From NCBI RefSeq assembly GCF_029952445.1, contig NZ_JAQPPK010000014.1:1-64000 (forward strand): DNA of 64,000 nt. The letters are read 5' to 3'. Below the pieces are notes generated by a model that saw only the letters and a list, made by a program, of their open reading frames with translations, made no database searches and was not told the origin of the DNA. Within the stretch, counting starts at the first letter, position 1. Each line of letters starts with the position of its first letter. The stretch is from Paenarthrobacter nitroguajacolicus (GTDB lineage: Bacteria > Actinomycetota > Actinomycetes > Actinomycetales > Micrococcaceae). A program made the translations under genes and the position numbers. Positions 37,847 to 48,750 of this stretch are shown piece after piece.

Positions 37847-38167
37847 ATGTTCACAGCATTGACGTCAATCGTTGGCGAAACCACCACGCTGCCAGGCTCG
37901 CTGGCGCAGGTGCCGGCCGCCGTCGTCGCCCATGCTCCGTGGGGAGACGGCGTTGCCTGGCCATTCTTCCTGTTGTTCCCGTTGTTCTGGATCCTCGTGA
38001 TCGGCCTGATCATCTTCACGGCCCGCAGAACCTGGCGCCGGAACCACCAGTGGGCTGCGACGCAGGGCGCCGAAGGCGTGCTCCGCGAACGGTATGCGCG
38101 CGGCGAGATTGACGAGACCGAGTTCCGGCAGCGCCTGGAGGTCCTGCGCTCGCAGCCCTCGTCCTAG
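37847..38167 (+). CDS. Small membrane protein with SHOCT domain
   Basis: A 106-residue protein with one strong membrane helix (WPFFLLFPLFWILVIGLIIF, 38-57), a basic loop, and a C-terminal SHOCT motif (GVLRERYARGEIDETEFRQR). Such proteins are often encoded beside envelope-stress regulators and exporters; function is unknown. It sits between the two-component system and the ABC-2 exporter. A ribosome binding site is GGAGAGAG near 37825-37833, somewhat distant. Confidence 0.75.
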   Translation: MFTALTSIVGETTTLPGSLAQVPAAVVAHAPWGDGVAWPFFLLFPLFWILVIGLIIFTARRTWRRNHQWAATQGAEGVLRERYARGEIDETEFRQRLEVLRSQPSS

Positions 38168-38245
38168 GGGTCCCGTGCCGGCCTCAGGGAGGGTTATATT
38201 CAAGGAATTTGCGGAATAGATCTTTCACATCTTCCCAGGGGCTAT

Positions 38246-38251
38246 TAGTCT
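38246..38251 (+). promoter_or_regulatory. Putative -10 box of the ABC-2 exporter operon
   Basis: TAGTCT, 7 nt before the GTG at 38259, supports that start as leaderless. Confidence 0.45.
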
Positions 38252-38258
38252 GCTGAGG

Positions 38259-39248
38259 GTGCACAATGAAGCAATCCGCTCTGAAACCTCCCCAGGATCG
38301 TCGCAAACCAGCTTCGACATGAACCCACCCACCGTCATCAGCGCACGCAACCTCACCAAGGCCTACGGGGACCTCACCGCCGTGGACAACATCTCCTTCG
38401 ACGTGCCGGCAGGGGAGTCCTTCGGACTGCTGGGCCCCAACGGTGCGGGCAAGTCCACCACCATGAAAATGATCGGTGGCGTCTCCCAGCGGACCTCCGG
38501 CTCGCTGAGCATCATGGGCCTGGACCCCGAATCCCACGGCCCCGAGGTCCGCGCCCACCTTGGCGTGGTCCCGCAACAGGACAACCTCGACGAAGAGCTC
38601 AAGGTCCGCGAAAACCTGATCGTCTATGGGCGCTACTTCGGCCTGCCGCTGAGCTATCTGCGCCCGAAAGCCGATGAACTCCTGGAATTCGCGCAGCTCA
38701 CGGACAAGGCCAACTCGAAGGTGGACGCATTGTCCGGCGGCATGAAGCGGCGCCTCACCATTGCCCGATCGCTGATCAACGAACCGCGGATCCTGCTCCT
38801 GGACGAGCCCACCACCGGGCTGGACCCGCAGGCGCGGCACATCCTCTGGGACCGGCTGTTCAGGCTGAAGGAAAACGGCGTGACGCTCATCCTCACCACC
38901 CATTACATGGATGAGGCTGAGCAACTCTGCGATCGCCTGATCGTGGTGGACAAGGGCCGGATCATGGCCGAGGGCTCACCAGCCAGCCTTATCCGCGAGC
39001 ACTCCTCGCGCGAAGTACTCGAGCTCAGGTTCGGTTCCGAGCGGAACGCGACCATCGGCGTCGAGCTTGTTGGTATCGGCGAGCGGCTGGAGACGCTGCC
39101 GGACCGCGTGCTCATCTACGCGCACGACGGCGAGGCCGCCCTGGAGCAGGTGACGGCACGCGGGCTGCGGCCCATGACGTCCCTGGTGCGCCGCTCATCG
39201 CTGGAGGACGTGTTCCTTCGGCTGACGGGCAGGAGTCTCGTTGACTAG
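38259..39248 (+). CDS. DrrA-type ABC exporter ATP-binding protein
   Basis: A 329-residue ATPase: Walker A GPNGAGKST, Q-loop VVPQQDNLDEEL, signature LSGGMKRRLTIARSL, Walker B ILLLDEPTTGLDPQ, H-loop TTHY. The ~90-residue C-terminal extension (residues 240-329) is typical of NodI/DrrA-type drug or lipid exporters. The GTG at 38259 fits a leaderless start; the ATG at 38319 is the alternative (309 residues). Forms an operon with two permeases. Confidence 0.92.
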   Translation: MHNEAIRSETSPGSSQTSFDMNPPTVISARNLTKAYGDLTAVDNISFDVPAGESFGLLGPNGAGKSTTMKMIGGVSQRTSGSLSIMGLDPESHGPEVRAHLGVVPQQDNLDEELKVRENLIVYGRYFGLPLSYLRPKADELLEFAQLTDKANSKVDALSGGMKRRLTIARSLINEPRILLLDEPTTGLDPQARHILWDRLFRLKENGVTLILTTHYMDEAEQLCDRLIVVDKGRIMAEGSPASLIREHSSREVLELRFGSERNATIGVELVGIGERLETLPDRVLIYAHDGEAALEQVTARGLRPMTSLVRRSSLEDVFLRLTGRSLVD

Positions 39249-40119
39249 GGGACCGTTGACTGGCGGCACTGACAAGCTACTCACGACGGCGGAGCAGCCG
39301 TTGCGGGCCCACCCACCTGCCGTCTCGGCCGCCAAAGCGCGGCGTTGGGGCTCCTTCTTCTACGCGGAGCAGGTTCTCCGCGTCATGCGCAACTACGGCT
39401 GGTCCGTGTTCCTCTACAGCGTGGGGCAGCCCGTGGCGTACCTGTTCGCGATGGGCGTCGGCTTGGCCAGTTTGGTGGACGCCAACAGTGTGGCGGCCTT
39501 TGGCGGAGTGAGCTATTTGGAGTTCGTGGCGCCGGCGTTGCTGGTATCCGCTGCGGTGATGACGGCGTCCGGCGAGTTCTCGTACCCCGTCACCGACGGC
39601 TTCAAATGGCGCCGCGTGTTTTACGGGCCGCATGCCTCGCCGCTGACACCGCAACAGATCGCCAGCGGACATGTCATGGCCAGCACCGTCCGCTTCCTCC
39701 TGCAATCGGTGATCTACTTCGCGGTGGTAGCCATGTTCGGTGCATCGCCGGGCCCGTGGGGCTGGGTCTCCGCGCTGGTGGCCACAGTTGCCGCGCTCTC
39801 GTTTGGCCTGCCGCTCATGGCGTACGCGGCCAGCATCACCCAGGACAAAGGCCAGTTCGCCTTGGTCCAACGCTTCATCGTGATGCCGTTGTTCCTGTTC
39901 TCCGGAACGTTCTTCCCGCTGGATACCCTGCCCCTTGCGGTGCGCTGGATCGGCTGGATCTCGCCGGTCTGGCACGGAACCGAGCTTGGGAGGGTCTTCA
40001 CATATGGAATGGACGAGGACCCGTTGCTGACCATCACCCACGGGTTGTTCCTGGTGGCTGCGGCCGTTGTGGGCTGGGTGCTGGTCCGCCGCCAATTCGT
40101 GAAGAGGATGGGCTCATGA
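39241..40119 (+). CDS. ABC-2 type exporter permease 1
   Basis: A 292-residue permease with six membrane helices of the ABC-2 type; the LFLFSGTFFPLDTLP motif near residue 220 is the NodJ/DrrB signature. The start is TTG at 39241 with AGGAG 5 nt upstream and overlaps the ATPase stop by 8 bp. It pairs with permease 2 as a heterodimer. Confidence 0.9.
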   Translation: MTRGPLTGGTDKLLTTAEQPLRAHPPAVSAAKARRWGSFFYAEQVLRVMRNYGWSVFLYSVGQPVAYLFAMGVGLASLVDANSVAAFGGVSYLEFVAPALLVSAAVMTASGEFSYPVTDGFKWRRVFYGPHASPLTPQQIASGHVMASTVRFLLQSVIYFAVVAMFGASPGPWGWVSALVATVAALSFGLPLMAYAASITQDKGQFALVQRFIVMPLFLFSGTFFPLDTLPLAVRWIGWISPVWHGTELGRVFTYGMDEDPLLTITHGLFLVAAAVVGWVLVRRQFVKRMGS

Positions 40120-40949
40120 GCGTCCTGACCGGTGGCCACAGCGCCACGGATCTTGCCCGCGAACGGAAGTTCGGCTCCTTGTACTCCCGCAACGCCAGGG
40201 CTGTGGTGGGTCGTGGCCTCATGGCAGCGAAATCGAGCACCTGGTTGGTGCTGGTATCCGGGTTCTTCGAGCCGGTGCTCTTCCTCTTGGCCATGGGCGT
40301 AGGCATGGGATCGATCGTGGGGACGGTCCAAGGCCCGGGCGGTGCGGAAATCAACTACGCCGCCTACATTGCCCCGGCGCTCCTCGCAGTGTCCGCCATG
40401 AACGGGGCAATCTACGACTCCACCTGGAATGTCTTCTTCAAGATGAACTTCGCCAAGTTGTACCAGGGGATGCTCTATACCTCGCTTGGTCCGTTGGATG
40501 TGGCCATCGGGGAGATCTTCCTGGCGTTATTACGGGGACTTCTGTATGCCACCGGGTTTACCGCGGTGATGGGTGCCATGGGCCTGATCACCAGTTGGTG
40601 GGCCATCCTGGTCATTCCGGCCTCCGTGTTGATCGCCTTTGGATTCGCCAGCTTTGGGATGGGCATCACCAGCTTCATGAAGACGTTCCAGCAGATGGAC
40701 TGGATCAACTTCTTCCTGCTCCCCATGTTCCTGTTCAGCGCCACTTTCTATCCGCTCAGCGTGTACCCGCAGCCGATCCAGTGGTTCATCCAGGCCATGC
40801 CGCTCTGGCACGGCGTGGAGCTCCTCCGGCAAATCAGCGTGGGCGTCTTTACTCCTGCGACCGCCATCCACGTGGGCTATTACCTGGTGATGATCGCGCT
40901 GGGAATCATGCTCACCACGGGAAGGCTGCGCCGATTGTTCCTCAAATGA
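40116..40949 (+). CDS. ABC-2 type exporter permease 2
   Basis: A 277-residue six-helix ABC-2 permease, paralogous to permease 1, with MFLFSATFYPLSVYPQ as the family motif. Its ATG at 40116 overlaps the previous stop (ATGA). Upstream extension in the same frame is a shadow of the first permease. The pair plus ATPase resembles NodIJ/DrrAB-type exporters; cargo is unknown. Confidence 0.9.
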   Translation: MSVLTGGHSATDLARERKFGSLYSRNARAVVGRGLMAAKSSTWLVLVSGFFEPVLFLLAMGVGMGSIVGTVQGPGGAEINYAAYIAPALLAVSAMNGAIYDSTWNVFFKMNFAKLYQGMLYTSLGPLDVAIGEIFLALLRGLLYATGFTAVMGAMGLITSWWAILVIPASVLIAFGFASFGMGITSFMKTFQQMDWINFFLLPMFLFSATFYPLSVYPQPIQWFIQAMPLWHGVELLRQISVGVFTPATAIHVGYYLVMIALGIMLTTGRLRRLFLK

Positions 40950-40957
40950 TGGAGTTT

Positions 40958-41008
40958 TTGTGCAGCTAACGCGCTGATGAGGGCCTCCTGGGAGCATTAG
41001 CTGTACAA
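40958..41008. terminator. Inverted repeat after the exporter operon
   Basis: Arms TTGTGCAGCTAACGC (40958-40972) and GCATTAGCTGTACAA (40994-41008) pair with two mismatches. The 21-nt loop contains GAGGGCCTC. It starts 8 bp after the exporter stop and probably terminates that operon. Confidence 0.6.
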
Positions 41009-41074
41009 GACATCCTGTGTTCGCCGTCCGTGGAAGCGTCCCGGGCACCTTTCGGCGTTTGAGAGAATGGGGTC

Positions 41075-41641
41075 ATGCAATCTCTCGGTGACCCGCACCC
41101 GTCCACGTCTCCCGCCAGCAAAGGCATGTTCAAGGGCTTCCGCATTGGTGGCCTGGGGATGACCGTCGTTATCATCGCCTTCCTGGTGGCCGTCATCTTC
41201 GCGGCCAACCAGAACGATGTTGTTGGTTGGGTAGTCGCTGTCGTGGCGTTCGGTTGGCTGGCCCTTGCAACGTTCGTTGTCCTGAGCATCCGGCGGGCCG
41301 CCCAGCGAGCCGGCGCAAAGCTGACCGAAGCGCAAAATGCCTTCAACGCCGCAGCCGGCCGCGCGCCGTCGTCGAACGTTGCCGACCACGGTGGCACCCG
41401 CGTGGTTGCCGAACGGAACCAAGCCGACGAGGTCCGCGACCTCAAGTTGGACCACTCCTTCAAGATTGTCCAGGTGCAGGTCCGGGTGGTGGATGAGGAA
41501 CGCGCAAAGGGCGACGCCGCCAACCAGGACACCATCAACCGCGCCTTGGAAACCATCGCCATTACGGCCACCAACGCCAGGGATATGATCAAGTCCTCCG
41601 GCGGCTCGGACGAGCCCGTTGCCGGCACCATCATCGACTAG
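41075..41641 (+). CDS. Uncharacterised two-helix membrane protein
   Basis: A 188-residue protein: short N-terminal tail, two hydrophobic helices (GLGMTVVIIAFLVAVIFAAN, 26-45; VVGWVVAVVAFGWLALATFV, 49-68) and a soluble C-terminal ~115 residues rich in Ala, Glu and Lys with likely helical character (NQDTINRALETIAITATNAR). I do not recognise the family. It is 10 bp upstream of xth, possibly co-transcribed. Confidence 0.75.
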   Translation: MQSLGDPHPSTSPASKGMFKGFRIGGLGMTVVIIAFLVAVIFAANQNDVVGWVVAVVAFGWLALATFVVLSIRRAAQRAGAKLTEAQNAFNAAAGRAPSSNVADHGGTRVVAERNQADEVRDLKLDHSFKIVQVQVRVVDEERAKGDAANQDTINRALETIAITATNARDMIKSSGGSDEPVAGTIID

Positions 41642-41651
41642 AGTAGAGCGG

Positions 41652-43618
<1,967 letters not shown>

Positions 43619-43622
43619 CTCC

Positions 43623-44300
43623 ATGTGCTCTGCTGGCCAGCTCAACGTCAAGACCGACACCCGCAGCGGTGTGGGTCCGGACGACTCTCGCCAGCCGGCT
43701 GTCACCGGCGCTGACTGCGGCGCCGGTGACGCCATGTGCGTAGGCGTGATCCTTGGCTTCCCGCCGGAAATAGCCCGTGAACTCCAGGAATGGCGGGCTT
43801 CCTTCGGCGATCCCATGGCCGAGGTTATTCCCGCCCACATCACGCTGATCACCACAACGCCCACCCAGGACTGGGACGCTACCCGTGAGCACGTCAGGGA
43901 GGTCGCCCGTACCCAGGAACCGTTCCACATCACGATCTCCGGCACCGGCTCTTTCCGGCCTGTCTCGCCGGTAGTGTTCGTGAACGTCGAAGAGGGCTTT
44001 GAGGAATGCGTGCAATTGCACGAGAAACTCCAGACGGGTCCCCTCGAGCGAATGCTTCCTTTCCCTTACCATCCGCACGTCACCGTGGCGCACGACGTCG
44101 CCCAGGAAAATCTTGACGAGGCCGAAACGGTCCTCAGAGATTACCGGGCCACCTTCCCTGTGGTTAGCATGGGACTTTACGAGCACGACACCAATGGAAT
44201 TTGGCAGCTACGGGAAGAGCTCGACTTTGGCGGCGATACTGACGAAGAACAGCAGGCGGATTCAGGCCACGGAGGCGGACGCTCCTCCGCTGCCAACTGA
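43623..44300 (+). CDS. 2'-5' RNA ligase/2H phosphoesterase family protein
   Basis: A 225-residue protein with the two H-x-T motifs of the 2H superfamily: AHITLI and PHVTVAHD, about 85 residues apart. Members act on cyclic phosphates of RNA or nucleotides. The start may instead be the ATG at 43734 (MCVGVILGFPPE), nearer to the typical family length of ~170-190; codon use in between still looks coding, so the longer form is listed. It directly follows trpS and overlaps the YihY gene. Confidence 0.8.
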   Translation: MCSAGQLNVKTDTRSGVGPDDSRQPAVTGADCGAGDAMCVGVILGFPPEIARELQEWRASFGDPMAEVIPAHITLITTTPTQDWDATREHVREVARTQEPFHITISGTGSFRPVSPVVFVNVEEGFEECVQLHEKLQTGPLERMLPFPYHPHVTVAHDVAQENLDEAETVLRDYRATFPVVSMGLYEHDTNGIWQLREELDFGGDTDEEQQADSGHGGGRSSAAN

Positions 44301-45312
44301 GCTGGCAAAACTCAAGCTTGAGCTGCTCCGCAAGCGGCAGGACTGGGGCCACTCCAAACGCGCCGGGGAACCTCTGCTGAAGAAGGCAGGTGCCTTTTTC
44401 GCGCTGTTCATGGCGCGGCTCAACACCAACCGCGCCATGCGTTCCTTCCAGCACTACTCCCGCCAGCACGGACCCCTGTTGAGTGCGGGCATCGGCTTCA
44501 ACATGTTCTTCTCCGTGACCGGCTTGCTCACCACGGGCTTCGCAGTTGCAGGCATCGTGTTGGGTGGCAATCCGGTGCTGGAGGACGCGGTCATCAAGAG
44601 CGTCGCGGCCGCAGCTCCCGGCCTGCTGCAGGTGAACGGTGGAGAGGGCCTTGTTGATCCGCAGTCGCTGCTCAACCCTTCCGGCCTGGGCTGGACTGCG
44701 GTGATCGCAGCGGCTGTCACGATCTTCACTTCCCTCGGCTGGATCGCGAGCGTCAGGGAAGGCTTGCGCGGGGTGATGAACGCCGGTCCCTTGGTGCGCA
44801 ACGCCATCCTGCAAAAGCTCATCGATGCCGGCACCCTGCTGCTCCTGGGCGTCATCCTGGTGGTCAGCGCCGGTGCTTCCCTGGTTTTTGGAACCGCCGC
44901 GGATTGGTTCTTCGGGGTCCTGAAGCTCGACGAAACCATCGCCGCACCCATCGCGGCGGTCGTCAAGATCGTGGTTCCGCTCCTGCTGAACTGCGCGACG
45001 GCGGCCGTCCTGTTCCGCGTGGCCGGTGGCCTCACGTTGACCCGGCAGGCGTTCCTTGAAGGGGTAGTACTGGCAGGCGTTGGCACCACGGTCCTGCAGT
45101 TCTTCAGCACCGAACTCCTGGCCCGGTCCGGAAACAATCCTGTCCTGGCTTCGTTTGCCATCATCATCGGCCTGCTGATCTGGTTCAACCTGGTGAGCCA
45201 GGTGTACCTTGTTTCGGCGTCGTGGTCAGCCATCCGCGAGGCCGATACCGAGTCGGGGGAGACTCCGCGGAAGAGGGTCCTCGGTTCGCGCCGCGTAGCG
45301 CCGCGCACCTGA
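44227..45312 (+). CDS. YihY/virulence factor BrkB family membrane protein
   Basis: A protein of about 361 residues with six membrane helices. Family stretches are visible: FQHYSRQHGPLLSAGIGFNM, TSLGWIASVREGLRGVM and LIWFNLVSQVYLVSASW. Function of the family is unsettled (once taken as RNase BN). The TTG at 44227 has GGAAGAG 7 nt upstream; the ATG at 44194 is the alternative. Either overlaps the 2H gene by 70-110 bp, which is unusual. A basic, charged N-terminal tail of ~50 residues precedes helix 1. Confidence 0.85.
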   Translation: MAAILTKNSRRIQATEADAPPLPTELAKLKLELLRKRQDWGHSKRAGEPLLKKAGAFFALFMARLNTNRAMRSFQHYSRQHGPLLSAGIGFNMFFSVTGLLTTGFAVAGIVLGGNPVLEDAVIKSVAAAAPGLLQVNGGEGLVDPQSLLNPSGLGWTAVIAAAVTIFTSLGWIASVREGLRGVMNAGPLVRNAILQKLIDAGTLLLLGVILVVSAGASLVFGTAADWFFGVLKLDETIAAPIAAVVKIVVPLLLNCATAAVLFRVAGGLTLTRQAFLEGVVLAGVGTTVLQFFSTELLARSGNNPVLASFAIIIGLLIWFNLVSQVYLVSASWSAIREADTESGETPRKRVLGSRRVAPRT

Positions 45313-45331
45313 CGGACCCGGTGGAGGCGGC

Positions 45332-45484
45332 ATGAACAACCAACTGTGGATAGCCTGCTTGCTGGGGGCTGCCGTGGGCCTGATCGTGGGTCAACTGATC
45401 TTCAATTCACCCTTCCTGGGGATTCTCCTCGGCGTGGGCTTGGGCGCTCTTGTTGGTGCGGCAGTAGGCCCACGCCGCGGTTGA
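45332..45484 (+). CDS. 50-residue Gly-rich membrane protein
   Basis: Starts with ATG at 45332 after GGTGGAGGCGGC (GGAGG 4-5 nt upstream). The product MNNQLWIACLLGAAVGLIVG continues to 50 residues and ends GAAVGPRRG. It has two Gly-rich hydrophobic helices (6-24 and 28-47) and a short basic tail, as in a helical hairpin. It lies 19 bp after the YihY stop. The good ribosome binding site and clear reading frame support a real gene. Function unknown. Confidence 0.7.
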   Translation: MNNQLWIACLLGAAVGLIVGQLIFNSPFLGILLGVGLGALVGAAVGPRRG

Positions 45485-45487
45485 GAA

Positions 45488-45552
45488 GCAACGCGGGGTC
45501 ACTTATGGCCCATCCGGAGGCGGATTATGGGCCATAAGTGACCCCGCGTTGC
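45488..45552. repeat. Perfect 25-bp inverted repeat
   Basis: Arms 45488-45512 and 45528-45552 are perfectly inverted over 25 bp (GCAACGCGGGGTCACTTATG then GCCCA), with a 15-nt loop. It lies between convergent genes (stops at 45484 and 45560), so a bidirectional terminator is one role. Such exactness suggests recent spread or selection as a mobile palindrome. It differs from families A and B; no second copy was seen. Confidence 0.9.
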
Positions 45553-45559
45553 CCTGAAG

Positions 45560-48500
45560 CTAGGGCGACTGCACCAGTCCTTCCCACGCCACCGTCCAAT
45601 CCTCAGGAAATCCCGGGGTGTGCCGCTCGGGTCCGTTGTCCCAGCCGGCGGCCATCAACGCGACCGCGGACAGGAGACCACCGTTGCCCGGCAAGTACAG
45701 CGGCAAGGAATCAGTCTGGCGATTGTGGCCGTTTGGAAGCACGGTATTCTTTCCCGCACTCAACAGCAGGGCGTCGACGGCGGCCTCGGGGTCGCCCAAG
45801 CGCGCGGCGGTCATGGCCATTACGGGATAGTCCCACCCCCAAGTGCTGGCCCAGTCCCAGTCGGCCAGGACGTCGTTCAAAGTAGCCCTCATGATGGCGG
45901 GATCGATCAGTTCGGTCTGTGGGAGGACACCCAGTGCGCACAGCATCGATGGGTGGTCGGTGCGGATGGTGAAGGGTTCGACGTCGATGGCTGCGTACAC
46001 GCCGTTCACCACCCTGGGCGCCACCATGCCCCGTGACACGGCCGACCATTCCTCCACAGGCTCCAGTCCGAGCCGGTCGCGCCAGGCGGCGGCCGTTTGC
46101 AGACCCCATTGCCAGTAGGCCAGCTCGAAGGTGGGGTTGGTGACCGAGGCCCTGATGGCACCGTAGCTCTCCTGCGCCGGAATCAAGGGTGGGCCCAACT
46201 CGAATCCCCGCGACGTCGGATGCGCAAAGCTTGCCATGAAAGCCGCCGATTCGAACACGACCTCCGCGAACTCTTCCAGCACATCCCGGCTGGGGTTGGC
46301 CCGATACACGAGCTCGGCCAGGTAGATCGGGTGCGGCTGCTGCCAGATCAGGAACGTCCCGATCGGACTTGGACTCTCCCGCCCCTCCGGACCTACCTGC
46401 TTGGGCCAGCGGACGCCGTCGAAACCCTGCGCTTTCGCGGTTTGCCGCGAGGTCTCAAGCACCGTCGAGTACCACCGCAGGGACGGCAGCAGCAGCTCCA
46501 TCCGGTTCCACTGCGCGAAATGCGCCGCATGCCACCAGTGCATCTCCAAATGAAAGCGGCCGCGCCAGGAATTACACACGAGGCCCGTCTCCTGCGGCGG
46601 CAGTGAACCCGAGCAGTTGACCGCCGTCAGGTACTGGGACAGGACAATCCGGCGCTCCAGCTCCTTGGCCCGAGGATCTTCCGTGGCATGGAGCTCTATC
46701 GCCCCACCCGAGGACCAGAACTGCGGCCAATGACCAGCCGAAGCCGCGGCAACACCGCTGCCAGGCGAAAGCACGACGCCGGCACTCGTCTTGGCGTGGC
46801 CGGCCGGTTCCGGCGCCCTGTCACCGGCGCGGTGCCTACCTCGTGTGACGTGCCCACCCCGTGGGAGGCAGTCGCCGTCGCCGGAAGAAACGAAGGAGAT
46901 GGCGAAGTCCAGGATGCCGTTGTTCGTTTGGCCCGCGGGACGCACGCGGAGGCCATGTTCCTGAGGTTGTTCGACTCCGAGGTGCCGGCCAGTGATGATG
47001 ACCCGGTAACGGGAATTATCCAGTTCACGGGTGGCCGTCCACATCGTGGCATCGTCATCGCCGGCCAAAGGCAGGGATTCGGTGAGGGTTGTGCGGTGTT
47101 CGCCCGGCCTGGTCCAATCCGCCGCGTCATGCCAGGCCTCCGATCCGTAAGGAAAGGCAAGTCCCACCACCAACCCGGCCCCGAGCGCAGCCGACTCCAC
47201 ACGGAAGCCGAGCTCGTCACGATCCGGGTGGCACGCCGTCGTGACTTTGACGAGGTGCCCGCCCAGGGAGAAGCGGCTGGTTACCACCCCTGTCCACAGG
47301 TCCAGCGTCTGCACGGCATCGGTGATCTCTTCCGGCCTGACCCGGCGCTCCACACCGTCCTCCAACCAACGCAGGCCGATGCGCCCCAGGTCCAGCCGAT
47401 GCGAGTTGGCGCGTAACCACTCTTCGGCGGCGGAGGTGTTGGTCTCGCGATCGTTGACGATGTCGCCCACCATGTCCACGTAGGGGACGGGGCCGCGCGG
47501 CGAGTCGTAGAGGACAGTGGATCCGGCGAGGTCGTACGACTCCGCGGACGGTATGGTGTGCCAACCCCACTGCGATTGCGTACCCAGGAGCGTGCCCGGC
47601 GCCAGGTCACCCCGGGAAGCGACGGGGTAGGCCTCAGGCAGCGTCTGGAAGCCGGTGAGATCCATGGTGAAGGCAAACTCGCCGTTGCCCACAGAGACAG
47701 GGCTCCGGGGATCGAGCTCACGCTGGCTGACACTGTGGCGCCGGACCAGGGCTTTGCGATCGATGGTGGCGGGGGAGTGCCCAGTACCTGCGGGCTCCAG
47801 CACCACTGTGTCTTCCAGCTCGTGCAGCGGATGGAACGCGGCCCGCTCGTGGGGGCTCTTGTTGGGCTGGTGCAGGGTCAGGAAGAGGCTGCCGTCGAGT
47901 TTCCGGCCGATCATGCCGTGTCCACCGTCCGTGCTCCACAGTGGTTCCACTTCCTGGGTCCAGGGGCCAAGGACCGTTCCGGATTCACTGCGCGCGATTC
48001 CCATGGCGTAGCCGTCGCTGCCAAAGCTGGACCACAGCATGATCAGGCCGCCGCTGGAGAGCCGGTGGAGGAAAGGGCCGTCCGTGACGTAAACCGGAGC
48101 GGCCTGTGTCGATGCCGCCGTCGATGCCCGTTCCAGTGCGCGCGACCACGGTGCCTCGGAGGCGTTGAACAGCACTACCGGCTCTCCGTCCGAACCACGG
48201 AGATCCGGACTCAAACGTTGGGCCATTATCGCGCCGTCGCTGACCTGTTTCCATTCGTGGCAGAACACCATCCACGGCACGCCGGACTCATCAACGTGGA
48301 GGGTTCCATCAAGGCACTCCCAATCCGCAGGGGTGACGGGGCCATCGCTCCAGGGTTCGTAAGGGCCTTGCGGATCTGGTGCGGAGAGGATTTGCGTCCC
48401 GCGGGAATGGCCCGGGGCGGTGAACGTGGCGAACATGAAAAACTGACCTTGGTACTCATGAACCTCGGGCGCCCAGTACTGTTCCTTGCTCCAAAAATCC

Positions 48501-48706
48501 GGGGCGGGACGGAACGCAGGGTAAGGGCCCTCCCACTCCACGAGGTCGCGGCTTCGGTAGCAGTCGAAGCCTGTGGCCGGTCCGGACCAGATGTTCTTGT
48601 CAGTGCTGCCGAACAGCAAATACTCCTGCGACCCGGGCAGCGTCAGGACGTAGGGATCCCGGATCTGGATCTGGCCAATCCCGACTTGGTTAGGGCGTTG
48701 TGGCAC
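45560..48706 (-). CDS. GH43-type glycosidase fused to (alpha/alpha)6 glycosidase-like domain
   Basis: A 1048-residue protein. The first ~310 residues have a five-bladed beta-propeller pattern of GH43: base Asp17 in QIRDPYVLT, YWAPEVHEYQGQFFMFATFT, ECLDGTLHVD, VTDGPFLHRL, and GGHGMIGRKLDGSLFLTLHQ. The usual acid-Glu segment reads TDGPF. The remaining ~740 residues resemble GH65/GH95-like enzymes: NGEFAFTMDLTGFQTLPEAY, GTQSQWGWHTIPS, HWWHAAHFAQWNR, TFLIWQQPHPIYLAELVYR. No signal peptide is seen, so the enzyme is probably cytosolic. GTG start at 48706 with GAGGAG 7 nt upstream. It may act on imported oligosaccharides; both activities are inferred. Confidence 0.82.
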   Translation of the reverse strand: MPQRPNQVGIGQIQIRDPYVLTLPGSQEYLLFGSTDKNIWSGPATGFDCYRSRDLVEWEGPYPAFRPAPDFWSKEQYWAPEVHEYQGQFFMFATFTAPGHSRGTQILSAPDPQGPYEPWSDGPVTPADWECLDGTLHVDESGVPWMVFCHEWKQVSDGAIMAQRLSPDLRGSDGEPVVLFNASEAPWSRALERASTAASTQAAPVYVTDGPFLHRLSSGGLIMLWSSFGSDGYAMGIARSESGTVLGPWTQEVEPLWSTDGGHGMIGRKLDGSLFLTLHQPNKSPHERAAFHPLHELEDTVVLEPAGTGHSPATIDRKALVRRHSVSQRELDPRSPVSVGNGEFAFTMDLTGFQTLPEAYPVASRGDLAPGTLLGTQSQWGWHTIPSAESYDLAGSTVLYDSPRGPVPYVDMVGDIVNDRETNTSAAEEWLRANSHRLDLGRIGLRWLEDGVERRVRPEEITDAVQTLDLWTGVVTSRFSLGGHLVKVTTACHPDRDELGFRVESAALGAGLVVGLAFPYGSEAWHDAADWTRPGEHRTTLTESLPLAGDDDATMWTATRELDNSRYRVIITGRHLGVEQPQEHGLRVRPAGQTNNGILDFAISFVSSGDGDCLPRGGHVTRGRHRAGDRAPEPAGHAKTSAGVVLSPGSGVAAASAGHWPQFWSSGGAIELHATEDPRAKELERRIVLSQYLTAVNCSGSLPPQETGLVCNSWRGRFHLEMHWWHAAHFAQWNRMELLLPSLRWYSTVLETSRQTAKAQGFDGVRWPKQVGPEGRESPSPIGTFLIWQQPHPIYLAELVYRANPSRDVLEEFAEVVFESAAFMASFAHPTSRGFELGPPLIPAQESYGAIRASVTNPTFELAYWQWGLQTAAAWRDRLGLEPVEEWSAVSRGMVAPRVVNGVYAAIDVEPFTIRTDHPSMLCALGVLPQTELIDPAIMRATLNDVLADWDWASTWGWDYPVMAMTAARLGDPEAAVDALLLSAGKNTVLPNGHNRQTDSLPLYLPGNGGLLSAVALMAAGWDNGPERHTPGFPEDWTVAWEGLVQSP

Positions 48707-48727
48707 GGCGAACTCCTCTGGGGGATG

Positions 48728-48750
48728 AATAGTTCATGCTCAAAACTATT
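48728..48750. promoter_or_regulatory. Inverted repeat AATAGTT-N9-AACTATT in divergent promoter
   Basis: Perfect 7-bp arms at 48728-48734 and 48744-48750, adjoining the -35 box of the SBP promoter. It lies in the 110-bp region shared by the GH43-fusion and SBP genes and is a candidate operator for both. Confidence 0.5.
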
